The notes: generated by a model not told the origin, from the letters alone. 64,000 nucleotides of DNA from Mesorhizobium sp. (GCF_023954305.1 NZ_JAMLIG010000001.1:1054001-1118000), one strand, 5' to 3'. Shown: positions 8,504 through 16,352, counted from the stretch's first letter. Program-made: numbers and translations.

Positions 8504-9097
8504 ATGGAAGCGCTGGTGGTGATCGATGTCCAGAACGATTTCTGCCCGGGCGGCGCGCTGGCGGTCGCGGGCGGCGACGAGATCGTGCCGATGGTCAATG
8601 GGCTCATCGCCTCCTACGACCACGTCGTGCTCACGCAGGACTGGCATCCGGCCGGTCATTCGAGCTTCGCGTCGAGCCACCTCGGCAGAGCGCCGTTCGA
8701 GACGATCGCGATGGACTATGGTCCGCAGACGCTCTGGCCGGACCATTGCGTGCAGGGAACAAAGGGCGCCGAGTTCCATCCCGATCTCGTCTGGACCAAG
8801 GCGGAACTGGTCATCCGCAAGGGCTTCCGCAAGGCGATCGATTCCTATTCCGCCTTCTACGAGAACGACCATGCCACACCGACGGGCCTCGGCGGCTATC
8901 TGAAGGAGCGCGGTTTCTCGAAGCTGACGATGGCCGGCCTCGCCACCGACTATTGCGTCGCCTTTTCCGCGCTCGATGCGCGCAGGCACGGGCTCGACGT
9001 GACGGTGAGGATGGACGCGTGCCGCGCCATCGACCTAGGCGGCTCGCTTGCCGCGATGACGGATCGGATGCGGGAGGCGGGGGTTATCCTCGCCTGA
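8504..9097 (+). CDS. pncA: Nicotinamidase
   Basis: A 197-residue isochorismatase-fold amidase converting nicotinamide to nicotinate in NAD salvage. The catalytic triad is visible: Asp8 in VIDVQNDF, a Lys in the WTKAELVIRKG region, and Cys in ATDYCVAFSALDA. Metal ligands DWHPAGHSSF are also present. I chose ATG 8504 over 8492, because GGAGAAGG sits about six bases before it and the protein then begins MEALVVIDVQNDF as in relatives. It is divergent from the FAD-subunit gene with only about 150 bases between the starts, and its product nicotinate could feed the neighbouring catabolic cluster. Function is firm; the link to the cluster is inference. Confidence 0.93.
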   Translation: MEALVVIDVQNDFCPGGALAVAGGDEIVPMVNGLIASYDHVVLTQDWHPAGHSSFASSHLGRAPFETIAMDYGPQTLWPDHCVQGTKGAEFHPDLVWTKAELVIRKGFRKAIDSYSAFYENDHATPTGLGGYLKERGFSKLTMAGLATDYCVAFSALDARRHGLDVTVRMDACRAIDLGGSLAAMTDRMREAGVILA

Positions 9098-9105
9098 TCG
9101 GCACC

Positions 9106-9270
9106 ACCCCCTCACCCGGCCTCCGCTTCGCTCGGCCACCCTCTCCCCAAGGGGAGAGGAGGTTTACCAACGTCTTCTATGACCGGAGGGAGACTAGCTG
9201 CGAAGGTCGCAGGCCTCCTCTCCCCTTGGGGAGAGGGTGGCCGAGCGAAGCGGAGGCCGGGTGAGGGGGT
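9106..9270. repeat. Long intergenic inverted repeat (rhizobial palindromic element, type A copy 1)
   Basis: Two 57-base arms (9106-9162 and 9214-9270) are inverted copies separated by about 51 unrelated bases. Each arm itself holds a short palindrome (CTCTCCCCAAGGGGAGAG) and the stretch CCGGCCTCCGCTTCGCTCGG. A second copy with a different spacer lies at 27408-27570. It sits between the convergent 3' ends of pncA and livF and could act as a bidirectional RNA-stabilising or terminating structure. The layout resembles the RIME-type mosaic elements known from rhizobia. Confidence 0.9.
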
Positions 9271-9286
9271 GCCGCGCGGAAACGCT

Positions 9287-9994
9287 CTACCCCACCCCCA
9301 CGTAGCGCTTGACCATTTCCGGATCGGCCCGGAGCACCGAGACATCGACCGTCTCGCGGGTGTGGCCGTTTTCGAGAAACGCCACGCGGTCGGCGACGGA
9401 GAGCACGGCATCGACGCGCTGCTCGACCAGGATGGTGGAAACGCCGCGGCGGCGCAGTTCCACCACCGTCTCGCGAATCTTCGCGATCATCGACGGCATC
9501 AGGCCCTCGGTCGGCTCGTCGAGCAGGAGCACCTCCGGTTCCAGGCACAGCGCCCGGGCCATTGCCAGCATCTGCTGCTCGCCGCCGGAGAGCGTGCCCG
9601 AGCGCTGTCTCAGCCGCTCGCGCAGCAGGGGAAACAGGTCGAGGACGGCGTCGCGCGTCGCCAGTCCCCTGCCCCTGGTCATCAGTCCGATGTCGATGTT
9701 CTCGGCGACCGTCATCTCGGCGAAGAGGCGGCGGCCCTGCGGCACATAGGCGACACCCTCCCGCGGGACCTGCCAGGCAGGCAGGGCGGTCAGTTCGGTG
9801 TCGCCGAGGCGGATCGAACCGGCGCGGGCCGGCACCAGCCCCATAATCGCCTTGAGCAGCGTCGTCTTGCCGGCGCCGTTGCGGCCGAGCAAGCAGAGCA
9901 CTTCTCCCCTGCGCAGCGCCAGCGATACGCCATAGAGCACCTGCACCTCGCCATAGGCGCAGTCGAGACCCTGGATCGTCAGAACGTCAGTCAT
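9287..9994 (-). CDS. livF: Branched-chain amino acid-type ABC transporter ATPase LivF
   Basis: A 235-residue ATP-binding subunit of a HAAT-family importer. Walker A GRNGAGKTT is near residue 37, the signature LSGGEQQMLA in the middle, and Walker B VLLLDEPTEGL follows. I chose ATG 9994 (MTDVLTIQGLDCAYG) because the longer frame only adds sequence read from livG. Its start overlaps the livG stop by 8 bases. It is the last gene of the livH-M-G-F block. The cargo cannot be told from ATPase sequence; the nearby heterocycle enzymes suggest a polar amide or heterocyclic acid rather than leucine. Confidence 0.92.
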   Translation of the reverse strand: MTDVLTIQGLDCAYGEVQVLYGVSLALRRGEVLCLLGRNGAGKTTLLKAIMGLVPARAGSIRLGDTELTALPAWQVPREGVAYVPQGRRLFAEMTVAENIDIGLMTRGRGLATRDAVLDLFPLLRERLRQRSGTLSGGEQQMLAMARALCLEPEVLLLDEPTEGLMPSMIAKIRETVVELRRRGVSTILVEQRVDAVLSVADRVAFLENGHTRETVDVSVLRADPEMVKRYVGVG

Positions 9995-10727
9995 CGACCT
10001 GCGTCCCCAGATAGGCCGCCTGGACATGGGCGTCGGCGCGGATCTCCTCCGGCGTGCCTTCGGCCAGCACCTTGCCGGAATCGAGCACGGTGATGCGATG
10101 CGCGAGGTTCATCACCACCGCCATGTTGTGCTCGATCAGCATCACCGTGGCGTCCCGGGCGATCTCGCGCACCAGACCGATGAACCCGTCGATCTCGCCG
10201 TCCGAAAGCCCCTGTGTCGGCTCGTCGAGGATCAGCAGCCGAGGCTTCAGCGACAGTCCCATCGCCACTTCGAGGAGGCGCTGGTGCCCGTAGGCAAGTT
10301 CCCCTGCCGGCTGATCGGCACGATCCGCGAGTCCGACCCGCTCCAGCGCCTCGACCACGCCGCGGCGCAGACGCTCGGCGCCAATGCTGTGGTGCTGGCT
10401 TCGCTGCACCGGCAGCGCGACATTGTCGAACACGGTCAGGTTCGGAAAGATCGAGGTGATCTGGAACGTATAGGCGATCCCTTGTCTCACCCGCCGATGC
10501 GCAGGCATCGAGGTGATGTCCCGCCCGTCGAAGCGGATCGATCCGGAACTCGGCTCCATGCGGCCGCAGATCAGCCCGACCAGCGTCGACTTGCCGGCGC
10601 CGTTCGGGCCGATGATCGCCCGCACCTCGCCCGGCATCACCGTCAGGTCGACGCCGTCGACGGCCTTCAGCCCGCCGAAGGAGCGGTGCAGGTCTTCGAC
10701 GACGAGGAGCGGGCTCACGGCAGCCAT
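9987..10727 (-). CDS. livG: Branched-chain amino acid-type ABC transporter ATPase LivG
   Basis: A 246-residue second ATPase of the same importer. Walker A is GPNGAGKST, the signature region reads ELAYGHQRLLEVAMGL (a usual LivG variant of LSGGQ), and Walker B is LLILDEPTQGLSDGE, followed by the H-loop MLIEHNM. ATG 10727 starts MAAVSPLLVVEDLHRSFGG; the frame stays open far upstream, but that part is antisense-type shadow of livM. It overlaps the end of livM by 13 bases and the start of livF by 8, indicating coupled translation. Confidence 0.92.
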   Translation of the reverse strand: MAAVSPLLVVEDLHRSFGGLKAVDGVDLTVMPGEVRAIIGPNGAGKSTLVGLICGRMEPSSGSIRFDGRDITSMPAHRRVRQGIAYTFQITSIFPNLTVFDNVALPVQRSQHHSIGAERLRRGVVEALERVGLADRADQPAGELAYGHQRLLEVAMGLSLKPRLLILDEPTQGLSDGEIDGFIGLVREIARDATVMLIEHNMAVVMNLAHRITVLDSGKVLAEGTPEEIRADAHVQAAYLGTQVDD

Positions 10728-11713
10728 TTCAGCCACCGTTCGCGAATCGAGCCGAGCAGGCCCTTGGGGAAGAACAGGACAAGCAGGATGAGCGCCACGC
10801 CGACGATGCCGATCTGGTTGAGCCGGGCGTCGGGAAACCAGGCGTTGAGCGCATCGTTCGACATTTCGGCGAGATAGAACATCAGGAGCGTGCCGAAGAA
10901 GGGGCCGAGCGTCGTCGCAGCCCCCCCGAGCAGCACCCAGAGCAGCGGCAGGATCGAATACTGGATCGAGGCGAAGGTCGAACCCATGTAGCCGAAGAGG
11001 AAGACATAAGCCGCTCCCGCAATTGCCGAAATCGTGCCGGAGATCGCCACGGAGGCGAGCTTGTTGGCGAATGTGTCGAAGCCCAGCATCCGCGTGCGCT
11101 CCTCGTTTTCGCGGATTGCCACCAGCACGCGGCCAAAGCGCGAACGCGCGATCAGGAGCGTCACGCCGAGGCCGAGCGCGAACAGCGCCCAGGCGATGAC
11201 GTAGCGGGTGTCGCGGTTCGTCATGTCGAGGAATATCGGACCGATCTCGATGATGCGTTCGGCGCGCGAGAGCGTCAGTCCCTCGTCGCCGCGCGTCCAT
11301 TCGCCAAGCCAGAGCGACATCAGGTAGGCGACCTGCGCGAACATCAGCGTCACGATCATGAAGGCGACGCCGGTGGTCCTGAGCGCCAGCGCGCCGACCA
11401 GAAGCGCGAGCGCTGCGCCGCAGCCGATGCCGATGGCGAAGGCGGGCAGCGGATGGACGCCGAAGTGGTAGATGGGCAGGCCGGCGCCGTAGAGCCCAGC
11501 GGCGAAGAACATCGAGTGACCGAGCGACAGAAGGCCGGTGTAGCCGAACAGGACATTGTAGCCCATGGCGAAGAGCGCCAGGACCATGACGCGCGCCATG
11601 ACGCCGTTGTGGTAGTCGGGCAGCACGTATTGCGCCGCGAACAGGCCGACGATCACGGCGAAGTGCAAGCCCCATACCCGGGCATCGTCGCGGACGGTGA
11701 GATGGCCGCTCAT
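10715..11713 (-). CDS. livM: ABC transporter permease LivM
   Basis: A 332-residue inner-membrane permease with about nine or ten hydrophobic segments. The LivM hallmarks are ALFAMGYNVLFGYTGLLSLGHSMFF near residues 45-75 and, later, AIRENEERTRMLGFD followed by NKLASVAISGTISAIAGAAY. It overlaps livH by four bases and livG by 13. It forms the transport channel with LivH. Confidence 0.92.
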   Translation of the reverse strand: MSGHLTVRDDARVWGLHFAVIVGLFAAQYVLPDYHNGVMARVMVLALFAMGYNVLFGYTGLLSLGHSMFFAAGLYGAGLPIYHFGVHPLPAFAIGIGCGAALALLVGALALRTTGVAFMIVTLMFAQVAYLMSLWLGEWTRGDEGLTLSRAERIIEIGPIFLDMTNRDTRYVIAWALFALGLGVTLLIARSRFGRVLVAIRENEERTRMLGFDTFANKLASVAISGTISAIAGAAYVFLFGYMGSTFASIQYSILPLLWVLLGGAATTLGPFFGTLLMFYLAEMSNDALNAWFPDARLNQIGIVGVALILLVLFFPKGLLGSIRERWLKWLP

Positions 11714-12591
11714 CGCACCGCCGTTCCGAACAGGCCCTGCGGGCGGAAGACGAGAACCATCGCAACGAGCAGCGTCGCCAGCATCTTGGCCAGCGTCGGC
11801 GAGAAGAAGACGGAGATGACACCGTCGGACACTCCGATCAGCAGCGCCGCTACGACTGTGCCGCGCAGCGAGCCGAGACCGCCGATGATGACGACGATGA
11901 AGGACAGCAGCAGCGGATCGGTGCCCATCAGGTAATGCGCCTGCTGGATCGGCACGATCAGCACCGCCGCGACCGCGGCGAGCATGGCGCCCAGCGCGAA
12001 GACGCCGGCATAGACGCGGTCGACGGGAATGCCGAAGGCCTGCGCCGTCTCGCGGTCATACTGCGTCGCGCGCATGACGAGGCCGATCCTGGTGCGCGTG
12101 AGCACCAGCCAGGTCAGGGTGATGAGCAGGATCGACGCGCCGATCACGGCCAGCTTGTAACCGGAATAGCCGAACCAGGGCAGCAGAACGCGGTAGTTGA
12201 AGGGCGCGACGACCGGGTTGGCGTCGGGACCGTAGAAGGTGAGCGCGGCCTGCTGCAGCACGTAGAGCAGACCGATCGTCGCGACGATGGTCGCTTCCGG
12301 ATTATAGTGGATTCGTCGCAGCACCAGCCGCTCGGCCGCGAACGCGATCGCGCCGACGACCAGCGGCGAGAGCACCAGCGCCAGCAGGAACCCGATCGCC
12401 GGATGTCCCGATACCAGCGTCGAAAAATACCAGGCCAGCACCGCGCCCAGCATGAAGAACTCGCCATGGGCGACGTTGACCACGCGCATCACCCCGAAGA
12501 CCAGCGACAGCCCAAGCGCCATCAGCGCGAGCACCGCCGCCATGACGAGGCCTTCGAGAGTGGCGAGAAGAAGATGCGGTCCGAAGGCCAT
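11710..12591 (-). CDS. livH: ABC transporter permease LivH
   Basis: A 293-residue permease. Typical LivH stretches are LMALGLSLVFGVMRVVNVAHGEFFMLGA near the N-terminus (quoted here only as landmark: GVMRVVNVAHGEFF) and SFIVVIIGGLGSLRGTVVAALLIG near residue 225 (landmark GGLGSLRGT). About eight membrane segments are evident. The gene ends in an ATGA-type overlap with livM. The immediately upstream gene is the ParE-like toxin, whose stop adjoins the livH start with no gap, so the importer may have been separated from its binding-protein gene by insertion of the toxin-antitoxin pair. Confidence 0.92.
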   Translation of the reverse strand: MAFGPHLLLATLEGLVMAAVLALMALGLSLVFGVMRVVNVAHGEFFMLGAVLAWYFSTLVSGHPAIGFLLALVLSPLVVGAIAFAAERLVLRRIHYNPEATIVATIGLLYVLQQAALTFYGPDANPVVAPFNYRVLLPWFGYSGYKLAVIGASILLITLTWLVLTRTRIGLVMRATQYDRETAQAFGIPVDRVYAGVFALGAMLAAVAAVLIVPIQQAHYLMGTDPLLLSFIVVIIGGLGSLRGTVVAALLIGVSDGVISVFFSPTLAKMLATLLVAMVLVFRPQGLFGTAVR

Positions 12592-12888
12592 TCAGGGGGT
12601 CTCGTCGTCGTCGGCCGGGGGCCATTGGCGGGAGGTGTGGAGGACGCGGAGAACCGAGACCGTTCGGTCCGAGACCTTATGGACGATCCGGTAGCTCCGG
12701 GGCGAAAACGCCTCGCGCGTGTTAAGCAGTTCTCCGACTCTTCCCATATAGGGTTGAGCCTTCAGATAGCGCGTCGTTGCCTCGATTCGCTGGCGGATCC
12801 GCTTCGCCGCGGCCGGATTTTCAAACCAAATGTAGGTGACGATCTCGCCAAGGTCGCGCTTCGCGGAGTCCGTCCAGACAAGCCTCAC
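12592..12888 (-). CDS. RelE/ParE-family toxin
   Basis: A 98-residue protein of the RelE/ParE superfamily. It begins MRLVWTDSAKRDLGEIVTYI and contains the family's central RVGELLNTREAFSPRSYRIVHKV (landmark REAFSPRSYRIV) and closing VLRVLHTSRQWP. The mix of conserved residues fits ParE-type gyrase inhibitors better than RelE mRNA cutters, though sequence alone does not settle this. It overlaps the upstream antitoxin by four bases, the standard layout for such pairs, and abuts livH directly. Confidence 0.88.
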   Translation of the reverse strand: MRLVWTDSAKRDLGEIVTYIWFENPAAAKRIRQRIEATTRYLKAQPYMGRVGELLNTREAFSPRSYRIVHKVSDRTVSVLRVLHTSRQWPPADDDETP

Positions 12889-13169
12889 TCCGCAGCCTCG
12901 CGACCCTTGCGCTCGAGGTCCGCGAACAGCCTGTCCATGTGCGCCTCGACTTCCTCCTGCGTGTAGATCCGGCCGGCCTCGATGTCTGCTTGGGCCTCAT
13001 CCACCTTGCCTTGCAGCCAGGAGACATACTCCCGATCCTGATTGACAAAGGCTCGCATCAGCCCGCGCACGATTTGAGACGCGGACCTGCCATCATGCTT
13101 CGCCGCCGCCATGAAGGCGTCGCGCAGCTCGGGCTCCAGTTTCATCGTGAAGACGGCTTCCTTGGCCAT
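12885..13169 (-). CDS. Ribbon-helix-helix-type antitoxin of the ParE-like pair
   Basis: A 94-residue partner of the downstream toxin. The N-terminus MAKEAVFTMKLEPELRDAF with HDGRSASQIVRGLM is the ribbon-helix-helix DNA-binding fold; the acidic C-terminal half (QADIEAGRIYTQEEVEAHMD) is the usual toxin-wrapping region. I chose ATG 13169 because an upstream in-frame start would translate through the promoter palindrome. The 36-base palindrome just upstream is the obvious autoregulatory site. Confidence 0.88.
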   Translation of the reverse strand: MAKEAVFTMKLEPELRDAFMAAAKHDGRSASQIVRGLMRAFVNQDREYVSWLQGKVDEAQADIEAGRIYTQEEVEAHMDRLFADLERKGREAAE

Positions 13170-13186
13170 GGCGAGCACTCCGATCG

Positions 13187-13222
13187 AAGGTAATGACAAG
13201 GTATATACCTCGTCATTACCTT
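13187..13222. promoter_or_regulatory. 36-bp near-perfect palindromic operator of the toxin-antitoxin pair
   Basis: Arms AAGGTAATGAC (13187-13197) and GTCATTACCTT (13212-13222) surround AGGTATATACCT, which is itself a perfect palindrome on the same centre; only one base pair of the 36 fails to match. It lies 17 bases before the antitoxin ATG and contains the AT-rich likely -10 region, so it should bind the antitoxin dimer or tetramer and repress the pair. Confidence 0.8.
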
Positions 13223-13238
13223 TCAACCGGAACCGTCG

Positions 13239-14543
13239 TCAGAGCGGCATGGTCGTGTAGTCGCCCTCCGGCTCGTAGACACCGTCGTTGATCGATGTCT
13301 TGTGGATGACCTTGAGCTTGCCGCCTTCGACTTTCGATATGTTCTGGATGCCGAACACCTGGTGGATCTTGCCGTTGAAGGTCTTCGGCCCCTGCGGGTG
13401 CTCCGGCCCTTCGGGGAACTCCGTCAGCGCCTCGGTGGCTTCGACCAGCTTGGCGCGGTCCTGCGGACCCTGGTAGGCCGCCGCCTCCATCGCCTGCTTG
13501 ATGACGTAGAGCGTCTCCCAGCAGCCGAACATGTGCGCGGCGGTCGAGATGTCCTTCGGGTCGTCGACCGAGGCGCCGTTGTCGTCGATGCCGACGGCAG
13601 CGCGATAGGCTTTCTGCGCCTCCGAATCGTCAGCCTGGGCGTAGCGCGGCGAGCCTTCCCAGAAATGGCTGCCGTCGAGGAATTCGAGGCCGGGCGAGTT
13701 GATGTCGACCGCTTCGAGACTGTCGATGAAGCCGAAGAGCTGCGGCCGGTTCGAACCGTAGAACTCGCCGAGCTCCTTGACGAAGGTCAGCACCGCCGGA
13801 CCTACCATCACGTGGTAGATCACTTCGGTCTCGGCCGGGATCTGCGGGAAATATTTGGTGAAGGAGGTTTCCGTCGGCGGGATCGCGATCTGCGCGATCA
13901 CGTCGGCGCCCTGCGCCTTCAGCGCCGGCGGGAGATAGTCGCGATGGTCGTGGCCGAAGGCGAAGTCCGGGAAGATCTGCGTGACCTTCTTGCCGACATT
14001 GCCGGCGATCCACGGCGCCATCGACTGGATCTGGCTCTTCACGTCGGTGATGCCCGGCTGGAAGACGTAGCGGTTCATCTTGGTCGAAGCGACGTGGTGG
14101 CCCTCGGAGACGACGTAGTACGGAATCTTCAGTTCGCCGGCCGCCGGAGAGGACGCGATCACCACATGGCTGAACAGCGTGCCGTAGACCACGTCGACCT
14201 TGTGCTGGTTGGCAAACTTCTCGACCACTTCCGGTCCGCGCTTGGCGTCGGTGCCGTCATCCTCGGTGACGATCTCGACGGGTCGGCCGTTGATGCCGCC
14301 GGCGGCGTTGATCGCCTTGACCGCTGCCATCGTGGTCTTCTCGTACCAGCGGCCGTAGGAGGCGCCGATGCCGGTGCGATGTGCCTGGAAGCCGATCTTG
14401 ATCGGCGCCGACGACTGCGCCTGCGCGTAGCGGACGAAGCCCGGTCCCGCCGCCAGGCCGGCGGCAGCGCCAATCCCCTTCAGCGCCGAACGGCGTGTGA
14501 TGCTCTTCCTGAGAAAGCTGATTTTTGCCTGTTCATCGCTCAT
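13239..14543 (-). CDS. Liv-type periplasmic substrate-binding protein, Tat-exported
   Basis: A 434-residue type-1 periplasmic binding protein (LivK/AmiC/UrtA superfamily). A twin-arginine signal is visible at residues 13-40 (SITRRSALKGIGAAAGLAAG, then AQA), followed by IKIGFQAHRTGIGASYGRWYEK. Other landmarks are NAAGGINGRPVEIVTEDDG and KVDVVYGTLFSHVVIASSP. ATG 14543 is preceded by AGGGGA. The longer form is larger than leucine-binding LivK and nearer the amide/urea-binding branch. It is the ligand partner of livHMGF, though separated from livH by the toxin-antitoxin pair. The promoter carries the same GTTTGCATAC box as the molybdenum-hydroxylase operon, so the cargo is probably that pathway's substrate. 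Confidence 0.88.
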   Translation of the reverse strand: MSDEQAKISFLRKSITRRSALKGIGAAAGLAAGPGFVRYAQAQSSAPIKIGFQAHRTGIGASYGRWYEKTTMAAVKAINAAGGINGRPVEIVTEDDGTDAKRGPEVVEKFANQHKVDVVYGTLFSHVVIASSPAAGELKIPYYVVSEGHHVASTKMNRYVFQPGITDVKSQIQSMAPWIAGNVGKKVTQIFPDFAFGHDHRDYLPPALKAQGADVIAQIAIPPTETSFTKYFPQIPAETEVIYHVMVGPAVLTFVKELGEFYGSNRPQLFGFIDSLEAVDINSPGLEFLDGSHFWEGSPRYAQADDSEAQKAYRAAVGIDDNGASVDDPKDISTAAHMFGCWETLYVIKQAMEAAAYQGPQDRAKLVEATEALTEFPEGPEHPQGPKTFNGKIHQVFGIQNISKVEGGKLKVIHKTSINDGVYEPEGDYTTMPL

Positions 14544-14617
14544 GACGGTTCCCCTTTGTTTGTCGCATACGCCAGAAAACGCGCGTTCCGGTTGTTTCGC
14601 CGACGCGAAAGTCGAAC

Positions 14618-14654
14618 GTATGCAAACTAGATCATCAATCCTCCGGGCAGGCAA
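14618..14654 (-). promoter_or_regulatory. Promoter with GTTTGCATAC operator-like box before the Liv binding-protein gene
   Basis: On the minus strand TTGCCT (14654-14649), 17 bases, then TCTAGT (14631-14626) form a plausible promoter about 80 bases before the ATG. GTTTGCATAC (14627-14618) begins within the -10 hexamer, the same placement as at 8380-8394. A looser relative, GTTTG-TC-GCATAC, is found at 14558-14570 nearer the ATG. Confidence 0.55.
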
Positions 14655-14670
14655 GCGACGCGCTCCGGCA

Positions 14671-16242
14671 TCAGGCTCCGGTCGGCGTCGAAAGCAGCCA
14701 CAGTCCGAACACCGTATACGCGACCATCAGGATTGTCAGCGGAATCTGACTGCGGACAGCCGCCTTCGAACCGCCGTGCAACTTTTCCGACTGCATGTGC
14801 GCAAGCACGACCGCAAGTACATGCGCGCCGACGATCGCCGCCGCCTGGCAGTTCCAAAGAACCCAGGCCGCGCCTGGGCCCATGACCAGCCCGGCCGAGA
14901 CGTAGTTGTCGGCGGTGCCGAACAGGTTCCAGCCGCGCGAGAACGGATCGGAGAGCGCGACCAGCGCATATTGCCCGTTGACCAGCAGCGCGATCAGATA
15001 GTGGGCGAAATGGTAGGCGAGAGCGATCGGCGCGATCGACCACACCAGCGTTCCGGCCGCTCGGGCGGGCGGCACCCGCTCGCCCGAGAGCTTCTCCCCC
15101 ATCCATACCGCGACGAAGAAGGCGGCCGCGAATGCCGCTGGCACCAACAAAAGCCCCACGGTGTTCTCGACCATCACCGCCGAGCGGCCCGGGAACTCCA
15201 GCGGATTGACGCCGATCGCCCCGAGCCAGACGAAGGTGCGCATCAGCCCATCGAAGGAGACAGAACCGAGCACAAACAGCAGAAACAGCGCTCCGGAAAG
15301 TGGCAGCGGTTCGGCACCGGCGAGCTTTCCTCCCGGCAGGCAAAGACGCACGCGGCCCTCTTTGCGCTCCAGGACCGCCAGTTTCGAGACGATGCGGAAA
15401 AAGATGGAGAACGGTTCGCAACGCCGCGTCCACGGATCGTGGCCGACGGCAAGGACGCCGGCGAAGTTCACCAGCCAGTAGATCGAGACGGCCCAGGCGA
15501 GCCGGGCCGGATCGTCGGGCGCGGGATAGACAAGCTCGAACCAGGCGAAAGCGGCGAACTGGACGATCGCCGGCAGATATCCGAGCCGCCCGAGCCAAGC
15601 CGGCGCCGGCCACTTTCCCGCCCTGCCGAAGAGGCGCGCCGGTCCCCGCCACGGATCGAGCCAGTCGAACAGATCGCCGAACACTCCGCTCGCCATCGTC
15701 AGGCCGATCCAGAATAGCGTCCAGACCGCGAGCGGCAGCGGGTTCGACAGCGGATCGCGGCTGCCGAGCCAGCCCGCGGCGACGAGAATCGCGAGCACGG
15801 CCAGCGATGCCCAATTCGTCGCCATTCGCAGGTCCGGCATCTGGCCGGCGAGCGTCGCCCGACGCGAAGCAAGCCGCTCGAGCGCACCGGGCGGCACCAG
15901 CCACAGCACCGCGAAACTGGCGGCGACGGCCAAGGCTCCGCCGAGGATATAATGTCCGGTCGGCAGCAGCAGGACGTGGCCCCGGTCCGACGCATGTGCG
16001 AAGGCGGCGGTCGGGAAGAGGAGGGTCGAAAGGGCGGCCAGCGATGCGATCCGGACCGTTGGCGCATCGGACCGTTCAATTTCCTGGCCCCTCGCTTTGT
16101 CGCGCCCCCCTCTGGCCTGCCAGCCATCTCCCCCACAAGGGGGGAGATTGCGCGCATCACCGGAGCTGCCAATCTCCCCCCTTGTGGGGGAGATGGCTGG
16201 CAGGCCAGAGGGGCGCGCGAAGGTACAGGACATCGCGCGCAC
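14671..16242 (-). CDS. Polytopic membrane protein of unknown function
   Basis: A protein of up to 523 residues with about a dozen hydrophobic segments after a signal-like stretch ending LLFPTAAFAHASDRG. Landmarks are WLDPWRGPARLFGRAG, VGHDPWTRRCEPFS and APIALAYHFAHYLIALLVNG, whose histidines and arginines between membrane helices hint at a metal or cofactor site. The region resembles membrane proteins labelled fenitrothion hydrolase in some actinobacterial genomes, a weak clue to function. The start is uncertain: no ATG, GTG or TTG lies in frame between the repeat arms (16107-16213) and the signal-like stretch, so either the first 45 or so residues are translated from the repeat or the native start was lost. 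Convergent to nothing; divergent from pncB. Confidence 0.65.
   Translation of the reverse strand: MRAMSCTFARPSGLPAISPTRGEIGSSGDARNLPPCGGDGWQARGGRDKARGQEIERSDAPTVRIASLAALSTLLFPTAAFAHASDRGHVLLLPTGHYILGGALAVAASFAVLWLVPPGALERLASRRATLAGQMPDLRMATNWASLAVLAILVAAGWLGSRDPLSNPLPLAVWTLFWIGLTMASGVFGDLFDWLDPWRGPARLFGRAGKWPAPAWLGRLGYLPAIVQFAAFAWFELVYPAPDDPARLAWAVSIYWLVNFAGVLAVGHDPWTRRCEPFSIFFRIVSKLAVLERKEGRVRLCLPGGKLAGAEPLPLSGALFLLFVLGSVSFDGLMRTFVWLGAIGVNPLEFPGRSAVMVENTVGLLLVPAAFAAAFFVAVWMGEKLSGERVPPARAAGTLVWSIAPIALAYHFAHYLIALLVNGQYALVALSDPFSRGWNLFGTADNYVSAGLVMGPGAAWVLWNCQAAAIVGAHVLAVVLAHMQSEKLHGGSKAAVRSQIPLTILMVAYTVFGLWLLSTPTGA
16107..16213. repeat. Inverted repeat (rhizobial palindromic element, type B)
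   Basis: Two 44-base arms (16107-16150 and 16170-16213) are inverted copies around a 19-base centre. Each arm carries its own GGCCTGCCAGCC and CTCCCCCACAAGGGGGGAG palindromes. It differs in sequence from the type A elements at 9.1 and 27.4 kb. It lies between the divergent membrane-protein and pncB genes and is read through by the open frame of the former. Confidence 0.9.
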
Positions 16243-16352
16243 TGTAGCGCAGCTCCCCAGATTCTGTGCAAGCCCGATACCGCACCGCCGTTTCGCCGTC
16301 TGGATTTTCCCCCCTGCAGCGCCTAGGAAGCTTGGCGGAGAGAGGGAAGAGC

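Noticed and set aside
9106..9270. Possible CRISPR-like or transposon end repeats
   Set aside because: A single inverted pair with no array and no transposase; better explained as an intergenic palindromic element.
9987..11822. A 611-codon leftward open frame spanning the livM region and livG
   Set aside because: Only the last 246 codons are LivG; the rest is arginine-rich out-of-frame translation of livM and livH.
14558..14570. A second full operator (GTTTG-TC-GCATAC) before the Liv binding-protein gene
   Set aside because: The two-base insertion breaks the match to GTTTGCATAC; too weak to list as a site on its own.
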